Position numbers and translations under genes: made by a program. This document shows, in pieces, positions 34,877 through 42,587 of a stretch of DNA of 64,000 bases. Below the pieces are notes generated by a model. That model ran no database searches. It worked only from the letters and a program-made list of their open reading frames with translations, and was not told where the DNA came from. The stretch's first letter is position 1. Every line of letters starts with the position of its first letter. Source of the DNA: Alistipes sp. (GTDB taxonomy: Bacteria; Bacteroidota; Bacteroidia; Bacteroidales; Rikenellaceae); contig JAGAMA010000019.1 of the NCBI GenBank assembly GCA_017624955.1, positions 79,335 through 143,334 of the forward strand, written 5' to 3'.

Positions 34877-37342
34877 TTACGAACGCACGACAGCGCCACA
34901 CTTCTGCTCGAACTGACGTTGCAGGTTCGACATCACGCGCTCGATCGTCTTTTCGTCGAGCGTGCGGGTCTTATCCTCGAGCAGGAAGCTCAAAGCATAC
35001 GACTTCTTACCCTCGGGGAGCTTGTCGCCCTCGTAAACATCGAACAGCGAGACACGCTTCAGCAGCTTGCGCTCGGTCTGCAGGGCCACCTCACGCAGCT
35101 CGGCAAAGCTTACCGAACGATCTACGAGCAGGGCCAGGTCGCGCTTCACCTCGGGGAACTTCGAAAGCTCCTCGGCCTGGATGCGGTGCTTCTTCGTAGA
35201 CTTTACCAACAGGTCGAAGTTCAGCTCCAGGAAGTAAACCTCCTGCTTCACATCGAGCTTCTTTCTCAACTTCTGACTCACAACACCGATCTCGAGCAGC
35301 TTCTTACCATTCAGCTGAACAGCAATTGCCTCACTGTACAGATCGCTCTTCAGCGGCTCGCACTTCAGCGTATAGATATCCTGACCAAAGCGCTTGAGGA
35401 GCTTCTCGGCCATAGCGCGCAGCGTAAAGAACGAGGCTTTGAGCGGCTTGGTATCCCACGACTGGGGCACAGCAACACCCGTTACGGCCATTGCCAGACG
35501 ATACTCTTCGTCGTAGGCAGCCAGGGGATTCTCCTCGGTCGCCTTCTCGGCATTGTAGAAGTAGCAATTACCAAACTCGTAGAGCTTCAGGTCGGCGTGC
35601 TTGTGGTTGATGTTGAGGGCCATGGCCTCCAACATGTTGAACAAGAGCGTCTGGCGCATCACATTCAGGTCGGCACTCAGCGGATTGAGAATCTTCACGC
35701 AGTTTTCCGCCTTGTAGCTCTCCAGCCCCTCGTAGTAGGCCGCCTTGGTGAGCGAGTTGGACATAATCTCCGTATAACCGTTGGCCGTCAGGAAGTCGGC
35801 CGAGAGGTTCATCAGCTTCGTGCGATCGGGGCGCGGAGCATACGAAAGGGTCGAGCGAACCTGCTGCGGAATCTCTACGTTGTTGTAACCATAGATGCGC
35901 AGAACATCCTCCACCAGGTCGGCCTCGCGCTGTACATCGACACGATAGGGCGGAACGGCCACGGTCAGCACGCCCTCGTTTTCGCCGAGCACCTTGACCT
36001 CCAATGCCTCGAGGATCGTCATCACGGTCTCGGTCGGGATCTCCTTGCCGACGAGCATCTTCAGTCGCTTCAACGAGAAATCGAAGACAAAATCCTTGGC
36101 CGGCTCGTCGCAGATGTCGATAATCTCGGACGAGATCTTACCACCGGCAAGCTCTTTGAAGAGCAGCGCGGCACGCTTCAGCGCGAAGACCTGCATACGG
36201 GGATCGACACCACGCTCAAAGCGGAACGAGGAGTCAGTATTCAGGCCAAAGCGCTTGGCCGTCTTGCGCACCCATACGGGGTTGAAATAGGCACTCTCGA
36301 GGAAGACATTGACCGTCTCATCGCTCACACCCGAATCCAGACCGCCAAAGACACCACCGATACACATCGGGCGCTCGGCCGAGCAGATCATCAGATCCTT
36401 CTCCGTGAGCTTGCGCTCCACACCGTCGAGTGTCACGAAGGGCGTACCCTCCGCGCAGGTGCGAACCACAACCTCCTTACCCTCGATCTTATCGGCATCG
36501 AAGGCGTGCAGGGGCTGGCCCAGCTCGAAGAGCACGAAGTTCGTAATATCGACCAGGTTGTTCTTGGGGTTGATACCGGCAGCACGCAGCGAGTTCTGCA
36601 TCCACTCGGGCGAAGGGGCGATCTTGCAATCGGTAATCGAAAGACCCGTATAGCGAGGCGCAGCCTCCTTATTCTCCACGCGCACCTTGATCTCCAGGTC
36701 GTGGTTATCGACCTTAAACTCCTCGACCGAAGGCCACTGAAGCTCGGCAGGGATATTGTTGGCCTTAAGGTAGGCATAGAGGTCGCGGGCGACACCGATG
36801 TGCGAGGCGGCATCGACACGGTTCGGCGTAAGGCCGATGGCTATCAGGTAGTCATCCTCGATGTGGAGGTACTCCTTGGCCGTCGTGCCGACCACAGCAT
36901 CGGCCGGAAGCTCCATAATGCCGTCGTGCGACTCGCCGATACCGAGCTCATCCTCGGCGCAAAGCATACCGAGCGACTCCACGCCGCGAATCTTCGAGCG
37001 CTTGATCTTGAACTCCTCGTCACCGCCGTTGGGGTAGAGCACCGTGCCTACCGTAGCACAGAGCACCTTCAGGCCCTGGCGGCAGTTCGGCGCACCGCAG
37101 ACAATACCGAGCGGAGCCTCGGCACCCACATCCACGGTCGTAATGTGGAGGTGATCCGAATCGGGATGATCCTCACAGGTCAGCACTTCGCCAACCACGA
37201 CACCCTTCAGACCGCCCTTGATCGTTTCGATCTTCTCGAAGCCCTCGACCTCGAGGCCGATATCGGTCAGAATCTTGGCAATCTCCTCGGCCGAAAGATC
37301 GGTCTTGAGATAGTGTTTAAGCCAATTGTAGGAAATATTCAT
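34877..37342 (-). CDS. pheT: Phenylalanyl-tRNA synthetase beta subunit
   Basis: 821 residues. It starts with MNISYNWLKHYL. A tRNA-binding (EMAP/OB) domain follows (about 40-150, with LTCEDHPDSDHLHI and VCGAPNCRQG), then B3/B4 editing and B5 domains (PRYTGLSITDC, YNNVEIPQ), and a C-terminal ferredoxin-fold anticodon-binding domain (SKFPEVKRDLALLVD). It forms the alpha2-beta2 enzyme with PheS, which is not in this window. The length matches. The promoter lies at 37380-37427, and there is a strong terminator after the gene. Confidence 0.97.
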   Translation of the reverse strand: MNISYNWLKHYLKTDLSAEEIAKILTDIGLEVEGFEKIETIKGGLKGVVVGEVLTCEDHPDSDHLHITTVDVGAEAPLGIVCGAPNCRQGLKVLCATVGTVLYPNGGDEEFKIKRSKIRGVESLGMLCAEDELGIGESHDGIMELPADAVVGTTAKEYLHIEDDYLIAIGLTPNRVDAASHIGVARDLYAYLKANNIPAELQWPSVEEFKVDNHDLEIKVRVENKEAAPRYTGLSITDCKIAPSPEWMQNSLRAAGINPKNNLVDITNFVLFELGQPLHAFDADKIEGKEVVVRTCAEGTPFVTLDGVERKLTEKDLMICSAERPMCIGGVFGGLDSGVSDETVNVFLESAYFNPVWVRKTAKRFGLNTDSSFRFERGVDPRMQVFALKRAALLFKELAGGKISSEIIDICDEPAKDFVFDFSLKRLKMLVGKEIPTETVMTILEALEVKVLGENEGVLTVAVPPYRVDVQREADLVEDVLRIYGYNNVEIPQQVRSTLSYAPRPDRTKLMNLSADFLTANGYTEIMSNSLTKAAYYEGLESYKAENCVKILNPLSADLNVMRQTLLFNMLEAMALNINHKHADLKLYEFGNCYFYNAEKATEENPLAAYDEEYRLAMAVTGVAVPQSWDTKPLKASFFTLRAMAEKLLKRFGQDIYTLKCEPLKSDLYSEAIAVQLNGKKLLEIGVVSQKLRKKLDVKQEVYFLELNFDLLVKSTKKHRIQAEELSKFPEVKRDLALLVDRSVSFAELREVALQTERKLLKRVSLFDVYEGDKLPEGKKSYALSFLLEDKTRTLDEKTIERVMSNLQRQFEQKCGAVVRS

Positions 37343-37379
37343 ATCGCGTACTTTATTTGTATTTGTCTAAATGAGCGCG

Positions 37380-37427
37380 TAAAGATACAAAAATGAATTA
37401 AGAATTAAAAATTATGAATTAAGAATT
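37380..37427 (-). promoter_or_regulatory. Heptamer promoter cassette of pheT
   Basis: On the minus strand five heptamers (AATTCTT and variants, 37393-37427), then TTTTG and TATCTTTA (37380-37387), about 37 bp before the pheT start. Confidence 0.65.
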
Positions 37428-37477
37428 AGGAAAAATTGCCCATGCGCAGTAAAAACATCTCGCTTACACAATTTAGA

Positions 37478-37509
37478 TTTGGATTTTTGGATTTCATTTT
37501 CTAAATTTG
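37478..37509 (+). promoter_or_regulatory. Promoter of the trp leader and trpB2
   Basis: TTTG (37478-37481), a 20-bp spacer and TAAATTTG (37502-37509), a complete consensus match. The expected transcript start is about 18 bp before the leader ATG. Confidence 0.85.
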
Positions 37510-37529
37510 TGAAAACAAACCGCACGAAA

Positions 37530-37592
37530 ATGTTCGTAACTCTTACTCTGCAGGCTTGGTGGTGGCGTCCGCTCGTCTCTCGTGAACAATGA
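37530..37592 (+). CDS. Tryptophan attenuator leader peptide
   Basis: A 20-codon frame too short for routine calling: ATG at 37530, TGA at 37590. It encodes MFVTLTLQAWWWRPLVSREQ, with three consecutive Trp codons (37557-37565). It lies between a strong promoter and an intrinsic terminator (37632-37666), and the first structural gene after it is a tryptophan synthase beta chain. This is the expected layout for ribosome-mediated attenuation: stalling at the Trp codons when charged tRNA-Trp is scarce would favour an antiterminator. The alternative pairing could not be confirmed by eye. Confidence 0.8.
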   Translation: MFVTLTLQAWWWRPLVSREQ

Positions 37593-37631
37593 GGGCCGCT
37601 TGGCCGTGCGCAGTACAGAACCTAAAACCGC

Positions 37632-37666
37632 AACCCGTTGTTTACGATAAGTAACAGCGGGTTTTT
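37632..37666 (+). terminator. Attenuator terminator ahead of trpB2
   Basis: An 11-bp stem with a wobble and a bulge (37632-37644 with 37652-37663) followed by a T run. It stands in the leader, before the structural gene. Confidence 0.8.
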
Positions 37667-37707
37667 ATTTTGCATTTACACGTTTTTATTCCATAAAACT
37701 ATTCGCC

Positions 37708-39069
37708 ATGAAGACTAAAAAATTCATTCTTCCGGAAAATCAACTGCCGACCGCGTGGTACAACCTCATAGCCGACATGCCCAACCGCCCGAATCCCTAC
37801 CTGAATCCCGTGACACGCAAGCCGACAACGGTCGATGACCTCTCGGTCCTGCTGGCCGAGGAGTTGGCTCGTCAGGAGCTCTCGACCGAGCGCTACATCG
37901 AGATTCCCGAAGAGGTGCAGCAGATCTATCGCATCTGGCGACCGGCGCCGTTGGTGCGCGCCGTGGGGCTGGAGAAGGCGCTCGACACGCCGGCCAAGAT
38001 CTACTTCAAGAACGAAGGCGTATCGCCCGTGGGTTCGCACAAGCCCAACAGCGCCGTACCGCAGGCCTACTACAACGCCAAGCAGGGCGTACGTCGCCTC
38101 ACGACCGAGACGGGCGCAGGGCAGTGGGGTTCGGCCCTTTCGTTTGCCGGCAATCTGTTCGGTCTCGATGTTGAGGTCTTCATGGTGCGCGTGAGCTACG
38201 ACCAGAAGCCCTACCGCCGACTGATGATGCACACCTGGGGTGCGGAGTGCTACGCCTCGCCAACCGAGCTGACCGCCTCGGGACGTGCCGCCCGCATGGC
38301 CGATCCGCATGCAGCAGGCAGCCTCGGCCTGGCCATTTCGGAGGCTGTGGAGCGTGCCCTGGAGGATCCCGAGGGAACGCGCTACTGTCTGGGTAGTGTG
38401 ATGAACCATGTGCTTTTGCATCAAACGATTACGGGCGAGGAGGCCATTCTGCAGATGCAGATGGCCGATGCCGAGCCGGATGTGGTGATCGGCTGCATCG
38501 GCGGAGGTAGCAACTTTGGCGGTATTGCTTTCCCGTTCCTGCGCAAGAACTTCTGCGAGGGGAAGAAGATCCGCGTTGTAGCCGTCGAGCCGGAGAGTTG
38601 TCCGAAGCTCACACGCGGTATTTTCCAATACGACATTGGCGATGTGTCGGGTTACACGCCACTGATTCCGATGTACACGCTCGGTCACGATTTCCAACCC
38701 TCGGCAATCCATGCCGGAGGCCTGCGCTACCACGGAGCGGGTGCCATCATCAGCCAGCTGCTGCACGACGGAGCAATCGAAGCGACGGCTATTCCGCAGA
38801 CCGAGACGATGAAGGCGGGCGTACTCTTTGCCCGTACCGAGGGTATCATTCCCGCCCCCGAATCGACCCACGCCATTGCCGCAGCGATCCGTGAGGCGCA
38901 ATGGGCCAAGGTGGAGGGACGCGAAAAGACGATCCTGTTCAACCTCTCGGGTCACGGCACGATCGACCTCTACGCCTATGAGCAGCACCTGGGCGGTCAT
39001 CTGCAGGACTACGTTCCCTCGGACGAGGAGATTGCCCGCACGGTGCAGCAGTTGGAGCGGATCATCTAA
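37708..39069 (+). CDS. trpB: Tryptophan synthase beta chain, TrpB2 type
   Basis: 453 residues, the longer TrpB2 (COG1350-like) form. The PLP lysine is K112 in GSHKPNSAVPQAYYN; TrpB2 proteins have HKPN or similar where TrpB1 has HKTN. The phosphate-binding GCIGGGSNFGG loop and GLRYHGAGAI follow. The reaction is indole plus serine to tryptophan. No trpA is adjacent, so it may act on free indole. The tryptophan-rich leader peptide upstream supports physiological use in tryptophan supply. It is transcribed alone and ends at a 17-bp-stem terminator. Confidence 0.9.
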   Translation: MKTKKFILPENQLPTAWYNLIADMPNRPNPYLNPVTRKPTTVDDLSVLLAEELARQELSTERYIEIPEEVQQIYRIWRPAPLVRAVGLEKALDTPAKIYFKNEGVSPVGSHKPNSAVPQAYYNAKQGVRRLTTETGAGQWGSALSFAGNLFGLDVEVFMVRVSYDQKPYRRLMMHTWGAECYASPTELTASGRAARMADPHAAGSLGLAISEAVERALEDPEGTRYCLGSVMNHVLLHQTITGEEAILQMQMADAEPDVVIGCIGGGSNFGGIAFPFLRKNFCEGKKIRVVAVEPESCPKLTRGIFQYDIGDVSGYTPLIPMYTLGHDFQPSAIHAGGLRYHGAGAIISQLLHDGAIEATAIPQTETMKAGVLFARTEGIIPAPESTHAIAAAIREAQWAKVEGREKTILFNLSGHGTIDLYAYEQHLGGHLQDYVPSDEEIARTVQQLERII

Positions 39070-39084
39070 ACGAGTCTATACAAA

Positions 39085-39123
39085 AAAACGAGCGTGTTTG
39101 ATGGATTCAAACACGCTCGTTTT
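39085..39123. terminator. Strong bidirectional terminator
   Basis: A perfect 17-bp stem (39085-39101 with 39107-39123) with loop TGGAT, between trpB2 and the convergent lipoprotein gene. Confidence 0.92.
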
Positions 39124-39137
39124 GCTTAACGCCCTCT

Positions 39138-39719
39138 TCAATCGTTATCTTCGACATCATAGCCACCTTCGGGATCGACCTTCACGACATAGGCGAAGTT
39201 GCGTGTCCACAAGGCAAGCTCGGCCTTGAGTGCCGCCTCAAATGCGGCCGGATTAGTCGGATCGCAGGGTAGGGTTACGCTGTGGCGCTCGATATCGGGG
39301 CTCTCCATCCAGTGCACCTTGCCATCCGTGCGGTACTCCTTAAACTCCTCCGTAAGAGCCATCTGCAACGTGTAGCTCGTCTTGTCGTAAGTGACACCCT
39401 CCTTGGGCGTTACCGATACGCCAATTTGAAAGTCGGCAGGCAGAGCATCGGCCTCAAAGACCTTTTGCCAACGCTTCGTCGTCAGTGTCTCCTCTTTTGG
39501 GGTCATCGTGCCATCCGCAGCGGCCTCCTCGTAGCTGAAGGTTACGTCGGCCAAGGCCAGCACATCGTCGCTCACCTCGTAAGTGAAGGTGAACTCCATC
39601 TTCTCAAAGTCATACTTCTTGCCCGAATCATCGGACGAATCACACGCCACGACCACCACGGCAGCCGCCAGCACCACCAGACACGCCAAGAAGGCGCTTC
39701 TCCATACATGTTGTTTCAT
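39138..39719 (-). CDS. Lipoprotein of unknown function
   Basis: 193 residues. An N-terminal hydrophobic segment ends in VVVAC, giving a lipobox with C26, followed by DSSDDSGKK as a hydrophilic tether. The rest is acidic and beta-rich (FTFTYEVSD, LADVTFSYEE), with conserved-looking aromatic residues but no family I recognise. The start at 39719 is preferred over an in-frame ATG four codons upstream because it fits the signal. It lies just downstream of the barrel/sigma gene pair on the same strand, with 73 bp between, and may be part of the same regulon. Confidence 0.6.
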   Translation of the reverse strand: MKQHVWRSAFLACLVVLAAAVVVVACDSSDDSGKKYDFEKMEFTFTYEVSDDVLALADVTFSYEEAAADGTMTPKEETLTTKRWQKVFEADALPADFQIGVSVTPKEGVTYDKTSYTLQMALTEEFKEYRTDGKVHWMESPDIERHSVTLPCDPTNPAAFEAALKAELALWTRNFAYVVKVDPEGGYDVEDND

Positions 39720-39792
39720 ACCTTGTAACATTGATTAAGTGTTGTTGCAAGGCAAGGGTGCAAATATCGGGCAAAACAGGCCTTCGGGGAGA

Positions 39793-41037
39793 TTATTTTT
39801 CGCTACGCAGGCGGAAACGCAAACCTGCACGCAACGAAAGGGTCAGCGGATTCTCCGTGCGGATCGTCCGCAGTCGCGTTTCGGTCAACTGATAACCCAG
39901 GTCGGGTTCAAAGTAGAGCTCCGTCAGCTCGCCCAGGCGATAGCGCGCGCCGGCCACGACCGAGAGCGAAAGTTGCAATCTTCGATCATGCACCGATATA
40001 CTCCCCACCTCGTTGTGCAGCGGCAATTCAACCACGCCACCTGCACCCGCATAGAGGCCGAAACGCCCCGCATTGAGCAGCTCTTTGTGCAAGCGAATCG
40101 GCACACCCAGCAGGTGGAGCGACTGCCGCTCCGTAGCATAACGATAGCGCACCTTGGAGCGCAGCAGGGTATACTGCAGACCCGTTTCGAGCGAGAAGCC
40201 GCGCCCAAGCTCGTGTGCCACGGTCACGCCGACACTCCACGGGCGGTAATGCTCCAAATCGGCCGTGGCGTAATCCGCCGGCCATGTGGTACGCCGCATC
40301 TGCTTCGGTTCTTGCGGAAGGGGGCGCAGCAACGAATCGGCATCGAAGGCACCGTCTGTGTTTCCCTGCATGAAGTCTTCTCCAACCCACGAATCGGCAG
40401 CTCCTGCACCGATCCCCACACCGGCTCCGCTACTGCCGACAACACCCAGCCGCCAACCACGCTTTGCGGGGCGCACCACACGGCGCTGGGCGATCAACAT
40501 CTCATCGCGTTGTTTGGCAGGGGTGGCAGTTTGTTCTTTCGGCTTCGACGGGGTGGTTTCAACCACCTCTTCGGCCACATCCGCCACCTCGGAAGATGGG
40601 GGAGTCACCACCGCTTCGGAGGTTTGATTTTCGGGCAGCTGCACAACCTCATCTTTTACTTTTGATAAGATCTCTTTTTCGACTGATTGAACGGGATTTA
40701 TCGACGTTACACGATTAGCCGCGATCGGCTCTTGCGGTGCAAGTCCATCGACCTGTTCCGTCAGCCATGGAGCATCATCCGAAGCAGACAACTCCACCTC
40801 CTCGGCCACCCAATTTTCATCCACCTGCTCCACGGGGATAAAGTACCACAGCACGCCACACACCAGAGCCACCAGGGCAGCCGCAACGCAGGCTCTGCGC
40901 CACCAAATCCACATCACACCCCGTTCCGTCTGCGACAATGCCCCCTCGAGGCGTTTCCACCCATCGGCAGGAGGTGCCACCTCCGTTTCAGCCAGCCGTT
41001 CGGCCAGACGATCTATCCACTCTTTGTCCCGTATCAT
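39793..41037 (-). CDS. Membrane-anchored protein with C-terminal barrel-like domain, sigma-factor partner
   Basis: 414 residues. An N-terminal cytosolic segment (about 1-45, MIRDKEWIDRLAERLAE) precedes one transmembrane helix (about 47-67). An acidic, proline- and serine-rich linker (about 70-190) leads to a C-terminal stretch of beta strands (about 195-414) that resembles PorT-type outer-membrane barrels (LETGLQYTLLRSKVRY, PDLGYQLTETRLR). The start overlaps the end of an ECF sigma gene by 4 bp, so it is translationally coupled. By context it is a candidate anti-sigma factor. The combination of an inner-membrane helix and a barrel-like domain is topologically odd. Confidence 0.7.
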   Translation of the reverse strand: MIRDKEWIDRLAERLAETEVAPPADGWKRLEGALSQTERGVMWIWWRRACVAAALVALVCGVLWYFIPVEQVDENWVAEEVELSASDDAPWLTEQVDGLAPQEPIAANRVTSINPVQSVEKEILSKVKDEVVQLPENQTSEAVVTPPSSEVADVAEEVVETTPSKPKEQTATPAKQRDEMLIAQRRVVRPAKRGWRLGVVGSSGAGVGIGAGAADSWVGEDFMQGNTDGAFDADSLLRPLPQEPKQMRRTTWPADYATADLEHYRPWSVGVTVAHELGRGFSLETGLQYTLLRSKVRYRYATERQSLHLLGVPIRLHKELLNAGRFGLYAGAGGVVELPLHNEVGSISVHDRRLQLSLSVVAGARYRLGELTELYFEPDLGYQLTETRLRTIRTENPLTLSLRAGLRFRLRSEK

Positions 41038-41579
41038 CTCTCTTGCTCTTTTTTATCCATCAGACGTCGCGCCAACGATGCGCGTGCGCGAGCCAACTGC
41101 GAGGAGGAGCTACGCTCCTTGATCCCCAACAGATCGGCAATCTCGCGGTGCGAAAGGCCCTCGACATAGTAAAGGTTAAAAATGGTGCGATACCCCTCAG
41201 GAAGCCGACACACCTCCTCGAAAAGTTCCGCCGAGGAGAAGCAATCGAGCAGTTCGATTGTCGGCTCGTCGGCAGACTCGCCAACCAAAAGCTCTTCGCA
41301 CGCACCCTTTGCCGTTCGATGGCGCAAGTGCTCGATACAAAGATTCACCGCCACGCGATCCATCCAACCACGCAGAGAACCCTCGCCGCGCCACTCAAAA
41401 CCCCGAACCGCCTTAAAGACACGCAAAAAGCTGTCGTGCAGCAGATCTTCGGCCTCCTCCCGACCGCCCATATAGCGCTGACACAGGGACATAAGATGCC
41501 CTGCAAAGCGATCGTAAAGCTCCTTCTGAGCCTCACGATCGCCAGCTTTCAGACGATCGACCAATGCTAATTCCTCCAT
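41034..41579 (-). CDS. RNA polymerase sigma factor, ECF family
   Basis: 181 residues. Region 2 contains GDREAQKELYDRFAGHL and EEAEDLLHDSFLRVFKAV, and the LRGWMDRVAVNLCIEHLR segment corresponds to region 2.4. Region 4 has LPEGYRTIFNLYYVEGLSHREIA and a helix-turn-helix, KERSSSSQLARARASL. It should direct RNA polymerase to a small regulon, often envelope genes. It is coupled to the barrel-like membrane protein by a 4-bp overlap. Confidence 0.92.
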   Translation of the reverse strand: MEELALVDRLKAGDREAQKELYDRFAGHLMSLCQRYMGGREEAEDLLHDSFLRVFKAVRGFEWRGEGSLRGWMDRVAVNLCIEHLRHRTAKGACEELLVGESADEPTIELLDCFSSAELFEEVCRLPEGYRTIFNLYYVEGLSHREIADLLGIKERSSSSQLARARASLARRLMDKKEQER

Positions 41580-41661
41580 GGTTCGGGTTGCGATTCATAC
41601 TATAAACGGCGGGGAGACCGAAATACTGCATCGGAAAGACTAAAAAATCATAAAAAATTTT

Positions 41662-41669
41662 TATCTTTG
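41662..41669 (+). promoter_or_regulatory. -7 box of the NigD-like gene promoter
   Basis: TATCTTTG, 63 bp upstream of the start codon at 41733. No TTTG at the -33 position, but the upstream region is A/T-rich. Confidence 0.55.
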
Positions 41670-41732
41670 CATGCAGTATTCGGACTTTTGTCCGTTTATG
41701 GAGTGAAAGATAACTAAAAACTATAGAAAAAC

Positions 41733-42431
41733 ATGAAGAAAATTGCATTAATGATGACGGCCTTTATCGCTGCATTCGCGATGACGGCCTGCAACGAGTC
41801 GGACTCGGACTACGCAACGGATGTAGCCTATGGAAATGTTACCTCCACTGCGCCGGTAACATTTATGACCGATGACAACCAGATGCTGGTGGTAGCCGAC
41901 GATTCGGTAGTAGGCAACTACACCCCCGATTTCGGCCAGCGCGCACTGATCTACTACAAGCGCCTCCAGACCGCCAACGGCACCAGCAGCAACCAGATCA
42001 AGCTCTTCGGCTATTACCACTTCAGCGACGGCGATTCGGAGATCATCGTCGAGGGCGAGGACAGCTCGTATGGCGATGTAGATATCGACATCTGGCGTCC
42101 CGAGGGTGCTTACTACCTGGTGCACTCCATTAAAAAGGTAATCGATATGGCTGTGACCTTCCCCGGTACGGAGGCAGGCATCAAGAACCACACGCTGACG
42201 CTCGTGCTGGACGAGGATGATCCCGTTGATGAGAACAACCTCCTGAAGCTCACCCTGGCACACAGCACCTCGGACACGGAGGCTGAGGCAAAGGAGACCA
42301 TTGCCACGCTCTACACCTTTGATCTGACCCCCTTCGCGTTCCACATCGAGGGTACGGATGGTGTAACGATCACGACTCCGGGTATCAAGTCGGAGAAGCC
42401 GGTATCGCACAGCTTCCTGTGGGGCAAATAA
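41733..42431 (+). CDS. NigD-like lipoprotein
   Basis: 232 residues. The signal MKKIALMMTAFIAAFAMTAC gives lipidated C20. Residues about 30-110 form an OB-like NigD N-terminal region (MTDDNQMLVVADDSV, GQRALIYYKRL) and the remainder a beta-sandwich (TLTLVLDEDDPVDENN). NigD was named for a gene linked to a Bacteroides bacteriocin-like locus, but this wide family is mostly uncharacterised. It is a monocistronic gene with a TATCTTTG promoter box and a terminator at 42456. Confidence 0.78.
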   Translation: MKKIALMMTAFIAAFAMTACNESDSDYATDVAYGNVTSTAPVTFMTDDNQMLVVADDSVVGNYTPDFGQRALIYYKRLQTANGTSSNQIKLFGYYHFSDGDSEIIVEGEDSSYGDVDIDIWRPEGAYYLVHSIKKVIDMAVTFPGTEAGIKNHTLTLVLDEDDPVDENNLLKLTLAHSTSDTEAEAKETIATLYTFDLTPFAFHIEGTDGVTITTPGIKSEKPVSHSFLWGK

Positions 42432-42455
42432 ACCGCCACAACACACCTAAGCCAC

Positions 42456-42494
42456 GAAAGCTCTCTCCCGTAGCAGGAGGGGGCTTTCTTTTTT
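42456..42494 (+). terminator. Terminator of the NigD-like gene
   Basis: A 13-bp stem with two wobbles (42456-42468 with 42476-42488) followed by T6. Confidence 0.88.
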
Positions 42495-42553
42495 AAGGTG
42501 TAATTTATACGCTCTTTCGGCCTTTCGCGTTTTTACTTTCGATAAAATAGTTG

Positions 42554-42561
42554 TATCTTTG
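42554..42561 (+). promoter_or_regulatory. -7 box of the serine hydrolase promoter
   Basis: TATCTTTG, 26 bp upstream of the start codon, with a T-rich but not exact -33 region. Confidence 0.6.
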
Positions 42562-42587
42562 CTTAATCATTTCAGCCGAAAACTACG

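Noticed and set aside
37505-37518. TTTGT-GAAA-ACAAA palindrome at the trp leader transcription start as a Trp-repressor-type operator
   Set aside because: It is short, partly made of the promoter box itself, and the attenuator already explains regulation.
39138-41579. Anti-sigma/sigma/TonB (FecIR-like) iron-uptake regulatory system
   Set aside because: The sigma partner lacks a FecR domain and no TonB-dependent receptor with a signalling plug is adjacent.
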